Positions 51,449 through 59,989 of a DNA stretch of 64,000 nt are shown here, in pieces. The first letter of the stretch is position 1. Every line of letters starts with the position of its first letter. This stretch comes from an uncultured Flavobacteriales bacterium. GTDB lineage: Bacteria > Bacteroidota > Bacteroidia > Flavobacteriales_F > PHOS-HE28. The notes under the pieces were generated by a model, which was not told the DNA's origin, searched no databases, and saw nothing but the letters and a program-made list of their open reading frames with translations. The position numbers and the translations under genes are program-made. Location: assembly GCA_937872175.1 (NCBI GenBank), contig CALMPI010000049.1, forward strand, positions 1-64,000, read 5' to 3'.

Positions 51449-52504
51449 CTAATGGCGGAAGGCCTCAGCGCTGAACTGCTCCAGGAAGCGGACGTCGTTC
51501 TCCCAGTAGAGACGCAGGTCGGGGACCCGGAAGCGGAGCTGGGCGATGCGCTCCACACCCATGCCGAAGGCGAAGCCGCTGTACACCTGCGGATCGATCC
51601 CGCACGTGCTCAGCACGGCGGGGTCCACCATGCCGCAGCCCATGATCTCCACCCATCCGCTGTGCTTGCACACCGCGCAGCCCGATCCGCCGCAGATGGT
51701 GCAGCTCATGTCCACCTCCGCGCTGGGCTCGGTGAACGGGAAATAGCTGGGGCGCATGCGGATGACCACCTCGGGGCCGAACATGGCCTTGGCGAAGTGG
51801 TCCAGGGTGCCCTTCAGTTCGGCGAAGCTCACCCCGCGGTCCACGTACAGCCCCTCCACCTGGTGGAACATACAGTGGGCGCGTGCGCTGATGGCCTCAT
51901 TGCGGTACACGCGCCCGGGGCTCACGGTACGGATGGGTGGACGCTGACCTTCCATCACGCGCACCTGCACACTGCTGGTGTGTGTGCGGAGCGCCAACGC
52001 ATCGCGGGTCGTCGCACCGGAGGAGCCCTCCACGAAAAAGGTGTCCTGCATATCGCGCGCCGGATGCTCGGGCGGGAAGTTCAGCGCGCCGAAGTTGTGG
52101 TGGTCGTCCTCCACCTCGGGGCCTTCGCTTACCGTGAAGCCGATGTGGGCGAAGATGTCCACGATGCGTCGACGCACCAGGGTGATGGGGTGCAGGCTGC
52201 CGGCGGGGTCGAGCGCCGCCGGCCGTGTGGGGTCGTCCACGCCGGCGCGCTCGTCACGTTGATGGTCAGCGCCCTGTCTCAGCTCCTCCAGCCGGGTCTG
52301 GGCGGCCTGCTTGAGCTGGTTGAGGCGCTGGCCCAGGGCCTTCTTCTCCTCGGCGGCCAGTTGCTTGAAGTCGTCGAACAGGGCGGTGACGGCACCGTTG
52401 CGGCCCAGGTATGCGATGCGGAAGCGCTCCACCGCCTCGGCCGTGTCGGCTGTGGCGGCCTGCAGTTCGGCCTCCAGCGCGGTGATGCGCTCCAGAAGGT
52501 TCAT
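51449..52504 (-). CDS. pheS: Phenylalanyl-tRNA synthetase alpha subunit
   Basis: The 351-residue subunit has a coiled-coil N-terminus (about 1-85), class II motifs HPITLVRRRIVDIF, TVSPGRVYRNEAISARAHCMFHQVEGLYVD, and the C-terminal YSGFAFGMGVERIAQLRF. A four-cysteine insert CTICGGSGCAVCKHSGW near residues 272-288 precedes IMGCGMVDPAVL. It is usual in this branch of PheS. With PheT it charges tRNA-Phe. The gene start overlaps the cyclophilin stop by 4 bases. pheT is not in the window. Confidence 0.96.
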   Translation of the reverse strand: MNLLERITALEAELQAATADTAEAVERFRIAYLGRNGAVTALFDDFKQLAAEEKKALGQRLNQLKQAAQTRLEELRQGADHQRDERAGVDDPTRPAALDPAGSLHPITLVRRRIVDIFAHIGFTVSEGPEVEDDHHNFGALNFPPEHPARDMQDTFFVEGSSGATTRDALALRTHTSSVQVRVMEGQRPPIRTVSPGRVYRNEAISARAHCMFHQVEGLYVDRGVSFAELKGTLDHFAKAMFGPEVVIRMRPSYFPFTEPSAEVDMSCTICGGSGCAVCKHSGWVEIMGCGMVDPAVLSTCGIDPQVYSGFAFGMGVERIAQLRFRVPDLRLYWENDVRFLEQFSAEAFRH

Positions 52505-53211
52505 GGCAGCACCTTCATCCACATGCGGATGTCCTCGGCGGGGCGGTCGCGGGCATCGCGCTGCACGGATGCGATCTTGTCCACCACGTCAAGTCCTTCG
52601 ACCACTTCGCCGAACACGGTGTAGGCACCGTCCAGATGCGGGGCGCCGCCCACGCTTGCGTATCGGGCCTTGGCCGCATCGTCATAGGTGACCGGCGTGC
52701 CCATCGTGGCGTTGCGCTTGGCGATCATGTCCATTTCCTGGGGTTGGTAGGTGCGGCCCTGCACGATGTAGAACTGGCTGCCGCTGCTCGCCTTGGTGGG
52801 GTTCACCTGGTCGCCCTGCCGGGCCGCCGCCAGGGTGCCCTTGGTGTGGTACAGACCCGGCAGGATCTCGGCCGGCACGGTATACCCGGGCCCGCCCATG
52901 CCCAGTGGCATGCCCGCCGCGGCCCGCTTGCTGTCCGGGTCGCCCCCCTGCACCATGAAGCCGGGGATCACCCGGTGGAAGACCAGGCTGTCGTAGAAGT
53001 GCTCCTTCACCAGCTTCAGGAAGTTGTCGCGGTGCTGCGGCGTTTCGTTATACAGCTCCACCACCATGGTCCCCAGGGTCGTGCGCACTTCCACGCGGGG
53101 ACGCTTGGTGGTGCCTTTGGTGCCCTTGTCGTTCTGTGCGGACAGGGTGGTCGGGAGCATCAGGATCGCGAGCGCGGCGGCCAGCTTGGCCGGTGTGATT
53201 TGCAGGAACAT
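52501..53211 (-). CDS. Peptidyl-prolyl cis-trans isomerase (cyclophilin type), exported
   Basis: The 236-residue protein has a signal peptide (LAAALAILMLPTTLSAQ) and a cyclophilin domain: RVEVRTTLGTMVVELYNETP, the catalytic FHRVIPGFMVQGGDPDSKRAAAG, QFYIVQGRT, and DGAYTVFGEVVEGLDVVD. Active-site arginine and phenylalanine of FHRVIPGFMVQGG are present. It should accelerate proline isomerisation in exported proteins. It is first in a minus-strand operon with pheS, with its promoter (TACTTTTG at 53263-53270) overlapping that of the divergent lipoprotein gene. Confidence 0.93.
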   Translation of the reverse strand: MFLQITPAKLAAALAILMLPTTLSAQNDKGTKGTTKRPRVEVRTTLGTMVVELYNETPQHRDNFLKLVKEHFYDSLVFHRVIPGFMVQGGDPDSKRAAAGMPLGMGGPGYTVPAEILPGLYHTKGTLAAARQGDQVNPTKASSGSQFYIVQGRTYQPQEMDMIAKRNATMGTPVTYDDAAKARYASVGGAPHLDGAYTVFGEVVEGLDVVDKIASVQRDARDRPAEDIRMWMKVLP

Positions 53212-53223
53212 CGCTTTGGACGC

Positions 53224-53270
53224 TACTTTTGAGGTTCGCCGGGCCATGGCTGGCAAGGCGCCCAAAAGTA
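53224..53270. promoter_or_regulatory. Overlapping head-to-head promoters
   Basis: Plus-strand TACTTTTG at 53224-53231 and minus-strand TACTTTTG at 53270-53263 face each other. Each lies in the other's 5' region, so the transcripts for the lipoprotein gene and the cyclophilin gene should overlap by roughly 20 bases. Confidence 0.55.
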
Positions 53271-53275
53271 CTGCG

Positions 53276-53668
53276 ATGAGCCGATCGACCTTCCGTGTCC
53301 CGGTGATGACCCTGGCGCTCCTGCTCTGCTGGCCGCTGCTGCCCTCCTGCAACAAGGAGAAGCCCACCATCGCCCGCATCCGCATCCAGGATCAGAACGG
53401 CAGTGCGGTGCCGGAGGCCTACGTAAAGCTTTATGCGGACCCCGTGTACCCCCTGGGCGACCCCACGCGCCTCACCCAGGAGAAGCTCACCGGGAACGAT
53501 GGCTGGGTGGAGTTCGATTATACCGGCTATTATGAGCAGGGTCAGGCCGGCTTCGCCGTGCTGGACATCGTGAGCTTCAAGGACAGCGCGGTGGGCGAAG
53601 GCATCATCAAGATCGTGGAGGAGGAGACCGCCGAGGAGGTGGTGACCCTGGTGCCGGTGACCCCGTAA
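53276..53668 (+). CDS. Small lipoprotein with a beta-sandwich domain
   Basis: The 130-residue product has a lipoprotein signal (ALLLCWPLLPSC) and a mature domain that reads as an immunoglobulin-like or regulatory-like beta-sandwich: ARIRIQDQNGSAVPEAYVKLYADPVY...LTGNDGWVEFDYTGYYEQGQAGFAVLDIV. The E-x-Y-V-x-L strand and G-W-V-x-F turn resemble the carboxypeptidase regulatory-like domains of Bacteroidota lipoproteins. It should be anchored at the envelope. The partner is unknown. It is divergent from the cyclophilin gene. Confidence 0.78.
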   Translation: MSRSTFRVPVMTLALLLCWPLLPSCNKEKPTIARIRIQDQNGSAVPEAYVKLYADPVYPLGDPTRLTQEKLTGNDGWVEFDYTGYYEQGQAGFAVLDIVSFKDSAVGEGIIKIVEEETAEEVVTLVPVTP

Positions 53669-53811
53669 GTGGACGGTCCCCTCGCACCGCCCAAGAGCAC
53701 AGTGGATGCTGCCCCGGCGCTGACCTCCGCACGACAGTGGTCGGTGCCTTTCTGCGGGGCCACGCGCACAGTGGATAGTGGTTGCGCGCAATGACCGCCC
53801 AGCAGCCGTGA

Positions 53812-54141
53812 TCAGCCCTCGAAGTAGTCCAGCAGGGCTTCCTTCATCAGCCGCTCCTGCTCCTTGTCGGTGAGAGGAGGCAGGTCGCGCGCCCGCTCGA
53901 AATGCGGCCAACCATCCGCATCGCGCCCCAGCTCCCGGTAGTACCCGTAGGGCAATAGCAGCACGCAGATGCCGATGTGCATCAGGTTCACCTTCTCGTC
54001 CTTCTTGAACTCGCGGGCATGCTGACCCAGTTCCTGGACTCCCACGAGGAAGATGAGCCCGTTGAGGTCGACGGGTGCGCCGAACCGCTGCTCCATGTGC
54101 TTGAGCAGATCGCGCCAGCGCTTCTCGAACGTGAGGTCCAC
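53812..54141 (-). CDS. Conserved hypothetical protein
   Basis: This 109-residue protein starts at a GTG (54141). It is mostly helical and soluble: VDLTFEKRWRDLLKHMEQRFG, LNGLIFLVGVQELGQHAREFKKDEKVNLMHIGICVLLLPYGYYREL, ending KEQERLMKEALLDYFEG. It has the look of a conserved family with a central hydrophobic helix pair, but I cannot name it. The open frame continues upstream without protein-like sequence. It is divergent from CvpA. Confidence 0.65.
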   Translation of the reverse strand: MDLTFEKRWRDLLKHMEQRFGAPVDLNGLIFLVGVQELGQHAREFKKDEKVNLMHIGICVLLLPYGYYRELGRDADGWPHFERARDLPPLTDKEQERLMKEALLDYFEG

Positions 54142-54249
54142 GGCAGGGATGAGGGTTGGGGAACGGGGAACGGCAAGGTCGATGGGCGGGCAAAGATGCC
54201 ATCGAGCCGCCTGCATTGCCACCTTCGCCACATTCCCCACATTCACGGC

Positions 54250-54771
54250 GTGAACTGGCTGGATTGGGTGCTGGTGGTGCTGCTGGCGATCGCTGCAGTG
54301 CAGGGGTTCCTGCATGGCTTCGTGCGCGAGCTCGCCGGGCTGCTGGCCTGGGTGGCGGGCATTTGGGCGGGGATCCGCCTCAACGACCGGATGGCCGCCT
54401 GGCTCGGTCTCGATCCCGCCCAGGAGGCGTTGAGCTTCCTGGTCACCTTTCTGCTGGTGCTCCTCGTCGTTCATCTGCTCGGCCGGGCGCTCACCGTGGC
54501 CATCGATGCGGCGCAGCTCAGCCTGCCGAACAAGGTGGCCGGGATGGCCTTTGCCGTGGTGCGCAAGGCCTTCGTGCTGAGCGTGCTCATCAACCTGCTG
54601 GCCGCCTGGCAGGGCACGCGCTGGAGCGTCTTGCGCGAGGCGCTCGATGGCTCGATGCTCGCGGCTCCGCTCCGTGCCTTCGCGCCGTTGGTGATCCCCG
54701 CGCTGGGCGAGGCCAAATGGCTGGGTCGGGTCGTGGAGACCGTGGAGGAGCAGGTGCGCATGGAGCGGTGA
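54250..54771 (+). CDS. CvpA-family membrane protein
   Basis: The 173-residue protein has four predicted transmembrane helices and matches the CvpA family: NWLDWVLVVLLAIAAVQGFLHGFVRELAGLLAWVAGIWAG, RLNDRMAAWL and the later LPNKVAGMAFAVVRKAFVLSVL. CvpA proteins are linked to colicin V production and cell-envelope functions in enterobacteria, with unresolved mechanism. The GTG at 54250 gives the conserved N-terminus. A CACCTTCG element is nearby. Confidence 0.85.
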   Translation: MNWLDWVLVVLLAIAAVQGFLHGFVRELAGLLAWVAGIWAGIRLNDRMAAWLGLDPAQEALSFLVTFLLVLLVVHLLGRALTVAIDAAQLSLPNKVAGMAFAVVRKAFVLSVLINLLAAWQGTRWSVLREALDGSMLAAPLRAFAPLVIPALGEAKWLGRVVETVEEQVRMER

Positions 54772-54819
54772 GCGGCACCCTCCCCCTGGCCGGACCTGGG
54801 CGGTCGCCCGGCCGATGCT

Positions 54820-55254
54820 TCAGGTCTTTTTCACGCGCACCGCGTTCATGCCGCGGGGGCCACGCTCCAGTTCGAAGGTGACCTGATCGCCCACGCGGAT
54901 TTCCTCCAGCATGGCGCTGATGTGCACGAAATAGCGTTCGCGCGAGCCGTTGTCCTGGATGAAGCCGAACCCCCGCCCCTCGTCGAAGCGGTCCAACCGG
55001 CCCGTGAGCGGCTCGGGGGGCACATCCTCGCGGCGGGGAACCCCCAGCTCGATGTCCTCGGCCTTGATCTCCTGCCGTTTGGTGGGATCGGGCGGGGTGT
55101 CGGTGATGCGACCGAACTCGTCGACGTACGCGATCATGTTGTCCAGTCCACCGCCGGCGCTGTTGGCCTTGCGTTCGGCCTTGCGGCGCTCCTTCTCCTC
55201 CTGTTTCTGTTGACGGCGTTTTTCCTGCTCGCGTTTGTTGAACGAATCGGCCAT
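54820..55254 (-). CDS. Cold-shock domain protein with a basic N-terminal extension
   Basis: The 144-residue protein carries a C-terminal cold-shock domain (about 80-144) with the RNA-binding motifs GFGFIQDNGSRERYFVHISAM and FELERGPRGMNAV. The first ~35 residues are a Lys/Arg/Gln-rich helix (NKREQEKRRQQKQEEKERRKAE) followed by the linker GGGLDNMIAYVDEFGRITDTPPD. This extended form is typical of Bacteroidota. It probably binds single-stranded RNA. The ATG at 55254 lies 66 bases after a TACCTTCG element (55321-55328, minus). Confidence 0.9.
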   Translation of the reverse strand: MADSFNKREQEKRRQQKQEEKERRKAERKANSAGGGLDNMIAYVDEFGRITDTPPDPTKRQEIKAEDIELGVPRREDVPPEPLTGRLDRFDEGRGFGFIQDNGSRERYFVHISAMLEEIRVGDQVTFELERGPRGMNAVRVKKT

Positions 55255-55320
55255 GCGGAGATGTTGGACCCGTGGGGTGACCGGCGGCGCAAGTGCGCGC
55301 AGCCGGGTCCGTGGGTGAGA

Positions 55321-55328
55321 CGAAGGTA
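55321..55328 (-). promoter_or_regulatory. -7 promoter element of the cold-shock gene
   Basis: TACCTTCG on the minus strand. It predicts a leader of about 60 bases, long for this genome, as is common for cold-shock genes. Confidence 0.45.
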
Positions 55329-55340
55329 GCGCTTCCTCCC

Positions 55341-55853
55341 TCAGGGTTGACCCGGGGCGAGCTTCGCGTACACGTCGAGGCTGATCCAGCGCCCGTCCTT
55401 CCGTTCGCATTCATGGAGGGTGCCTTCGTGGCGGAAGCCGTTCTTCAGCAGCACGCGGGCGCTGGCGGGGTTCTCCGTCTCCACCTCGGCCACCACCCGG
55501 TGCAGGCCCAGGGTGTGGAAGGCGTGATGAAGCACCTGGCCGATGGCCCCGCTGATGATGCCCTTGCCCCAATGCTCGGGCAGCAGCCAATAGCCCAGCT
55601 CGCAGCGCCTGTGTTCCGGGTGGATGTGGTTGATGCCGATGGCTCCGAGGAAGGTGTCATCCGCCGTGGACCGGATCGCCCACCATTTCCCTGTGCCTTC
55701 GCGCTCAATTGTGGCGTACCAGTCCATCTGCTCCTGGGTGGCCTCCAGCGTCATAAAGCGCACCGCGTAGTAGCGGATCACCTCCGGGTGCGACAGGCCG
55801 CGGTGAATGTGGGCGATGTCCGCTGGGGTGATGGGGTGGAGCAAGGGCTTCAT
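55341..55853 (-). CDS. GNAT-family N-acetyltransferase (RimJ/RimL-like)
   Basis: The 170-residue protein has the GNAT fold of the ribosomal-protein-alanine acetyltransferase type: LHPITPADIAHIHRGLSHPEVIRYYAVRF, the acetyl-CoA loop YWLLPEHWGKGIISGAIGQVL, and ENPASARVLLKNGFRHEGTLHE. It acetylates an amino group of an unknown protein or small molecule. Its start overlaps the stop of a small membrane protein gene by 4 bases. Confidence 0.88.
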   Translation of the reverse strand: MKPLLHPITPADIAHIHRGLSHPEVIRYYAVRFMTLEATQEQMDWYATIEREGTGKWWAIRSTADDTFLGAIGINHIHPEHRRCELGYWLLPEHWGKGIISGAIGQVLHHAFHTLGLHRVVAEVETENPASARVLLKNGFRHEGTLHECERKDGRWISLDVYAKLAPGQP

Positions 55854-56062
55854 CGCGACCGCCTCAACATCAGAAGGGTCGAACCAAGGCATACCAACAT
55901 GATCAGTGTGACGCCGAAGCCGACCACCACCAGCCAATGTTCCACTTGGTGATGGCCAGGTATAAGCGCTGCCACGCAGGGCTCGGCGATCAGCAGGACG
56001 TGCACTGCGGCGAGCACGACGAACACCAACACATGGCCGAGGATGATGCCGCGCTTGGTCAT
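55850..56062 (-). CDS. Small two-helix membrane protein
   Basis: The 70-residue protein has two hydrophobic helices (about 8-32 and 43-65) and a basic C-terminus (MLRRSR). It is coupled to the acetyltransferase gene by an ATGA overlap. No family is recognised. An ATG at 56062 and a TTG at 56065 are both possible starts. Confidence 0.55.
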   Translation of the reverse strand: MTKRGIILGHVLVFVVLAAVHVLLIAEPCVAALIPGHHQVEHWLVVVGFGVTLIMLVCLGSTLLMLRRSR

Positions 56063-56111
56063 CAATCATCAGTTCGCATCAAGCACCCGCATGAACAGGC
56101 AGGATGCCTGT

Positions 56112-57302
56112 TCAACCCTGCACCGCCGCGATCCCCGGCAGCACCTTGCCCTCCAGGTACTCCAGCATGGCACCGCCGCCGGTGCTCACGTAGCTGATCC
56201 GGTCGGCCAGGCCGAACTGGTTCACCGCGGCCACGCTGTCACCGCCGCCCACCAGGCTGAAGGCGCCTTGGCTGGTGGCCTCCGCCACGGCCTGTGCGAT
56301 GGCGATGGTGCCCTGTTGGAAGGGCTTCATCTCGAACACGCCCATGGGGCCGTTCCACAACAAGGTCTTGCTGCGCAGGATGGCGGCGCGGCAGGCCTCG
56401 ATGCTCTTCGGACCGATGTCCAGCGCCATCCAACCATCGGGAACCGCGTTGGCCGCGCACTGGTCGGTGTTGGCGGTCTCGGCGAAGGCGTCGGCGACCA
56501 CGGCATCCGTGGGGATGTGCAGCTTCACGCCCTTGGCCTCGGCCTCCTTGATGATGCCGCGCGCGGTGTCGAGCAGGTCGTCCTCCACCAGGCTGGCGCC
56601 GGTCTGGCCGCCCATGGCCTTCACGAAGGTGTTGGCCATGCCGCCGCCGATGATCAGTTCGTCGCAGGTGCCGATGAGGTTCTGCAGCACGTCGATCTTG
56701 CTGCTCACCTTGCTGCCGCCCACGATGGCGGTCATGGGGCGCTGCGGGTTCCCGAGCACCTTGCCCACGCTGTCGATCTCGGCCTGCAGGAGGTGACCGA
56801 ACAGCTTGGCGGAGGGGAAGAACTTCGCCACGATGGTGGTGCTGGCATGGGCGCGGTGGGCCGTGCCGAAGGCGTCGTTCACGTACACGTCACCCAGCTC
56901 GCTCAGGCTCTTGCTGAAGGCCTCGTCGCCACCTTCCTCCTCGGGGTGGAAGCGCAGGTTCTCCAGCACCAGCACCTCGCCGGGCTTCAGCGCTGCGGCC
57001 TTGGACTTGGCGTCCGGGCCCACGCAATCGGTGGCGAAGAGCACGGGCCGGCCGAGCAGGGTGCTCAGGTGTTCGGCCACGGGCTTCAAGCTCATGGCGG
57101 GGTTCACCTTGCCCTTGGGGCGGCCCAGGTGGCTCATGAGGATGGCGCTGCCACCGTCCTTCAGGATCTTGTTCACAGTGGGCATGATGGCGCGGGCGCG
57201 GGTGTCGTCCGTCACCTTGCCGGTGGCGTCCTGGGGCACGTTGAGGTCCACGCGCACGAGGGCTTTCTTGCCGGCGAAGGAGAAGGTGTCCATGGTGAGC
57301 AT
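56112..57302 (-). CDS. pgk: Phosphoglycerate kinase
   Basis: The 396-residue enzyme has the PGK motifs [76 protein letters not shown] and the nucleotide-binding GGGDSVAAV and [13 protein letters not shown]. It makes ATP and 3-phosphoglycerate in glycolysis. A second in-frame ATG lies at 57293. A TATTTTCG element at 57308-57315 (minus) ends 5 bases before the first ATG, giving a leaderless message. It is divergent from holB. Confidence 0.97.
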   Translation of the reverse strand: MLTMDTFSFAGKKALVRVDLNVPQDATGKVTDDTRARAIMPTVNKILKDGGSAILMSHLGRPKGKVNPAMSLKPVAEHLSTLLGRPVLFATDCVGPDAKSKAAALKPGEVLVLENLRFHPEEEGGDEAFSKSLSELGDVYVNDAFGTAHRAHASTTIVAKFFPSAKLFGHLLQAEIDSVGKVLGNPQRPMTAIVGGSKVSSKIDVLQNLIGTCDELIIGGGMANTFVKAMGGQTGASLVEDDLLDTARGIIKEAEAKGVKLHIPTDAVVADAFAETANTDQCAANAVPDGWMALDIGPKSIEACRAAILRSKTLLWNGPMGVFEMKPFQQGTIAIAQAVAEATSQGAFSLVGGGDSVAAVNQFGLADRISYVSTGGGAMLEYLEGKVLPGIAAVQG

Positions 57303-57307
57303 GGCGG

Positions 57308-57315
57308 CGAAAATA
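57308..57315 (-). promoter_or_regulatory. -7 promoter element of pgk
   Basis: TATTTTCG on the minus strand, 5 bases before the pgk ATG. Confidence 0.5.
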
Positions 57316-57424
57316 GGACCGGCTCAAGCATCGGCAGTGGTGTTGGGCGTTGCGTACTGGCGTGTTCAGCGATCGTGGGCATGCAACACGCCAACACGCG
57401 ACCAAGCAACACGCCGCGGCGTTC

Positions 57425-57432
57425 TACTTTCG
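57425..57432 (+). promoter_or_regulatory. -7 promoter element of holB
   Basis: TACTTTCG, 4 bases before the GTG start. Confidence 0.5.
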
Positions 57433-57436
57433 TCCC

Positions 57437-58552
57437 GTGCGGTTCGGTCGGATCATCGGTCAGACAGCGCTGAAGGCGCGGATCATCGGCAATGCGCGTG
57501 AAGGCCGTGTACCCCATGCGCAGTTCTTCCTCGGGCCGCGGGGAAGCGGCAACCTGGCCCTGGCCCTGGCCTACGCGCGCTACCTGCTCTGCGAGGCACC
57601 CGGCCCGGCCGACAGCTGTGGCGATTGCCCGGCGTGCAAGCAGATGGACAAGCTGGCGCATCCCGACCTCAACCTCAGCTTCCCGATCTTTCTCTCGGAG
57701 AAACTGCGGACCTGCGAGCCGCTGTTGCCGACCTGGCGTGCCGCTGTGCTCAAGGAACCCTTCCTCGATGCGGCCCTGTGGCGCGACCAGCTGGACGGAG
57801 AGAACAAGCAGCTTCGGATGGGCGTGGACATCGCCGCGGAGATCACCCGCAAGCTGAGCCTGAAGGCGTACGGCGGACGATGGAAGGTGATGCTCGTGTG
57901 GCTGCCCGAACTGATGGACCCTCCGGCCGCCAACAAGCTGTTGAAGGCCTTGGAGGAGCCCGAGCCCGGCACCGTGTTCCTGTTGGTGGGGACGGAGGCC
58001 GACCAGATGCTGCCCACCATCCTGAGCCGCGCCCAATTGGTGAAAGTGCCCGCCCTGCTCGAGGATGACCTCGCGCAGGCGCTCGCCGGGCGCTATCCGG
58101 ACCTGAAGCCCGAGGAGGCGCGCGCCTGTGCGGTGCGCAGTGCCGGCGATCTGCTGGAGGCCGTGGCCATGGCCGAGAAGAGCGAGGAGGAGCTCTTCGT
58201 GCTCTTCCGCGATTGGATGCGCGCCTGTTATGGCCTGAAGATCCATGAGGCGGCCGAGTTCGCCGAGCACTTCGCCCGCATGGGTCGGGAGCGGCAGAAG
58301 GGCCTGATGCGGTATGGGCTGCACCTGCTGCGCATGAGCCTGCTGCACGCGGCCGGAGCATCCGGCCTGGTCCGTGCGGTGGGCCAGGAGCAGGAGTTCA
58401 TCCGCCGCTTCGCCGCCATGCTGTCCGAGCCGCGCGCGGAAGACCTGCGGCACGAACTGGAGTCCGCGCACCAGCACCTGGAGCGCAACGCCAACCCCAA
58501 GGTGCTCTTCATGGACCTGAGCTACAGCGTCCATCGCGCGTTGCGCGCGTAA
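57437..58552 (+). CDS. holB: DNA polymerase III delta-prime subunit
   Basis: The 371-residue clamp-loader subunit shows the AAA+ core with GPRGSGNLALALAYARYLLCE, a zinc-binding set in CGDCPACKQMDKLAHPDLN, the sensor segment LPELMDPPAANKLLKALEEPEPGTVFLLVG and the late TILSRAQLVKVPAL. As is usual for delta-prime, the phosphate loop lacks the lysine (GSGN instead of GSGK), so it does not hydrolyse ATP. It forms part of the complex that loads the sliding clamp. The GTG at 57437 lies 4 bases after a TACTTTCG element. Confidence 0.92.
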   Translation: MRFGRIIGQTALKARIIGNAREGRVPHAQFFLGPRGSGNLALALAYARYLLCEAPGPADSCGDCPACKQMDKLAHPDLNLSFPIFLSEKLRTCEPLLPTWRAAVLKEPFLDAALWRDQLDGENKQLRMGVDIAAEITRKLSLKAYGGRWKVMLVWLPELMDPPAANKLLKALEEPEPGTVFLLVGTEADQMLPTILSRAQLVKVPALLEDDLAQALAGRYPDLKPEEARACAVRSAGDLLEAVAMAEKSEEELFVLFRDWMRACYGLKIHEAAEFAEHFARMGRERQKGLMRYGLHLLRMSLLHAAGASGLVRAVGQEQEFIRRFAAMLSEPRAEDLRHELESAHQHLERNANPKVLFMDLSYSVHRALRA

Positions 58553-58578
58553 GGGCGCCCGCACCCGGCTCCGCCGGT

Positions 58579-58586
58579 TATCTTCG
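58579..58586 (+). promoter_or_regulatory. -7 promoter element of ricT
   Basis: TATCTTCG, 53 bases ahead of the ATG at 58640. Confidence 0.4.
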
Positions 58587-58639
58587 TGCCGCGCCCATCC
58601 GGCCATGAGCCGCGGCGCAACCATCAGAGCACCAGAGGA

Positions 58640-59989
58640 ATGGGATGTGCAAGTTGCAGCAGTGGGGCCGACGGCAAGCCGGCCGGGTGCAAGAGCAATG
58701 GCTATTGCAGCTCCAGCGGCTGCAACAAGCTGGGGGTCTTCGACTGGCTCACCGGCGTACCTCTGCCCCAGGGCCAGCAGCCCTTCGATGCGGTCGAGGT
58801 ACGCTTCAAGAACACGCGGAAGACCTTCTATCGCTGCCCGCCCTCGCTCGGGGTGGTGCCCGGTGACGCCGTGGTGGTGGAGGCCAGCCCGGGCCACGAC
58901 ATCGGGGTGGTGAGCCTCGTGGGAGAACTGGTGCGTACGCAGATGGCCCGCAAGGAGAAGGCTCAGGACACGTTCGAGCTGCGCAAGGTGGTCCGCAAGG
59001 CCACGCAGGAGGACCTGGACCGGTGGCATGCCGCCCGCGACCTGGAGGACGAAACGCTCTTCGCCTCCCGGGTCATCGCGCGCGAGGCCCGACTGGACAT
59101 GAAGGTGACCGATGTGGAGTACCAAGGGGATGGCACCAAGGCCACCTTCTACTACACCGCCGAGGAGCGCATCGATTTCCGGGACCTGGTGCGCCGCTTG
59201 TCCGACCGCTTCAATGTGCGGGTGGAGATGAAGCAGATCGGTGCCCGGCAGGAGGCCGGACGCATCGGTGGCATCGGCAGCTGCGGCCGCGAACTGTGCT
59301 GCAGCACCTGGTTGAGCGACTTCCGCAGCGTCACCACCAGCGCGGCGCGCTACCAGCAGCTGGCCCTCAATCCCCAGAAGCTCGCCGGCCAGTGCGGCAA
59401 GCTGAAGTGCTGTCTGAACTACGAGCTGGACATGTACATCGAGGCGATCAAGAGCTACCCTTCCCAGAACGCCAAGCTCAAGACGCGCCAGGGCACCGGC
59501 ACCCACATCAAGACCGACATCTTCACCGAGCGGATGTTCTACGGGTTCAAGCGCCCGGGAGAGCCGTTCATCATGGCGTCCTTCCCCGTGGAGGTGGTGC
59601 GCGACATCCTGGCGCAGAACAAACAAGGCATCGAGCCCGAAGTGGACCTGAACATGGTGGCGGCTCCGGCCGTGCCCGAGGAGAAGGTGCCCGATTACGA
59701 GAACGTCGTCGGCCAGGACGAGCTCACCCGCTTCGACCAGAAGATGAAGTCCCGCGGCGCCGGCAAGCGCGGTGGAAAGAAGCGAAAGGAGCGCGACCGG
59801 CCCCGCGAGGGCGCTCCTTCCCGCGCGAAGCCGGACGGCGGCGGTGCCGAACCCCATCAGGCCGCCCCCCGCACCCAGGGTGAGGGAGGTGCGCGCGGTG
59901 GACGCCGTGACCGGCGCGGACGCCGCGATCGCGGGCCGCGTCCGGACAAGCCCGGCGGCCCGCCCCCCGCTCAACCACCGCAGGCGTGA
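58640..59989 (+). CDS. ricT: RicT/YaaT-type PSP1-domain protein
   Basis: The 449-residue protein begins with a cysteine-rich N-terminus (MGCASCSSGADGKPAGCKSNG) typical of Bacteroidota PSP1 proteins, followed by the PSP1 domain (about 40-330). Conserved cysteines occur in GIGSCGRELCCSTWL and GQCGKLKCCLNYE, probably iron-sulfur ligands. The last ~110 residues are basic and Arg/Gly-rich (GKRGGKKRKERDRPREG, RGGRRDRRGRRDRG). RicT acts with RicA and RicF to stimulate RNase Y in Bacillus, but whether that holds here is unknown. It is followed by gldH in an operon, the usual Bacteroidota order. Confidence 0.88.
   Translation: MGCASCSSGADGKPAGCKSNGYCSSSGCNKLGVFDWLTGVPLPQGQQPFDAVEVRFKNTRKTFYRCPPSLGVVPGDAVVVEASPGHDIGVVSLVGELVRTQMARKEKAQDTFELRKVVRKATQEDLDRWHAARDLEDETLFASRVIAREARLDMKVTDVEYQGDGTKATFYYTAEERIDFRDLVRRLSDRFNVRVEMKQIGARQEAGRIGGIGSCGRELCCSTWLSDFRSVTTSAARYQQLALNPQKLAGQCGKLKCCLNYELDMYIEAIKSYPSQNAKLKTRQGTGTHIKTDIFTERMFYGFKRPGEPFIMASFPVEVVRDILAQNKQGIEPEVDLNMVAAPAVPEEKVPDYENVVGQDELTRFDQKMKSRGAGKRGGKKRKERDRPREGAPSRAKPDGGGAEPHQAAPRTQGEGGARGGRRDRRGRRDRGPRPDKPGGPPPAQPPQA

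Noticed and set aside
53690-53790. Repeated GCACAGTGGAT elements in the spacer after the small lipoprotein gene
   Set aside because: Only two copies of 11 bases, about 72 bases apart, with no symmetry or gene association, so this may be chance.
57530-57570. Apparent loss of the Walker lysine in holB, as a sign of a pseudogene
   Set aside because: Delta-prime subunits normally lack ATPase residues, and the frame and zinc cysteines are intact.
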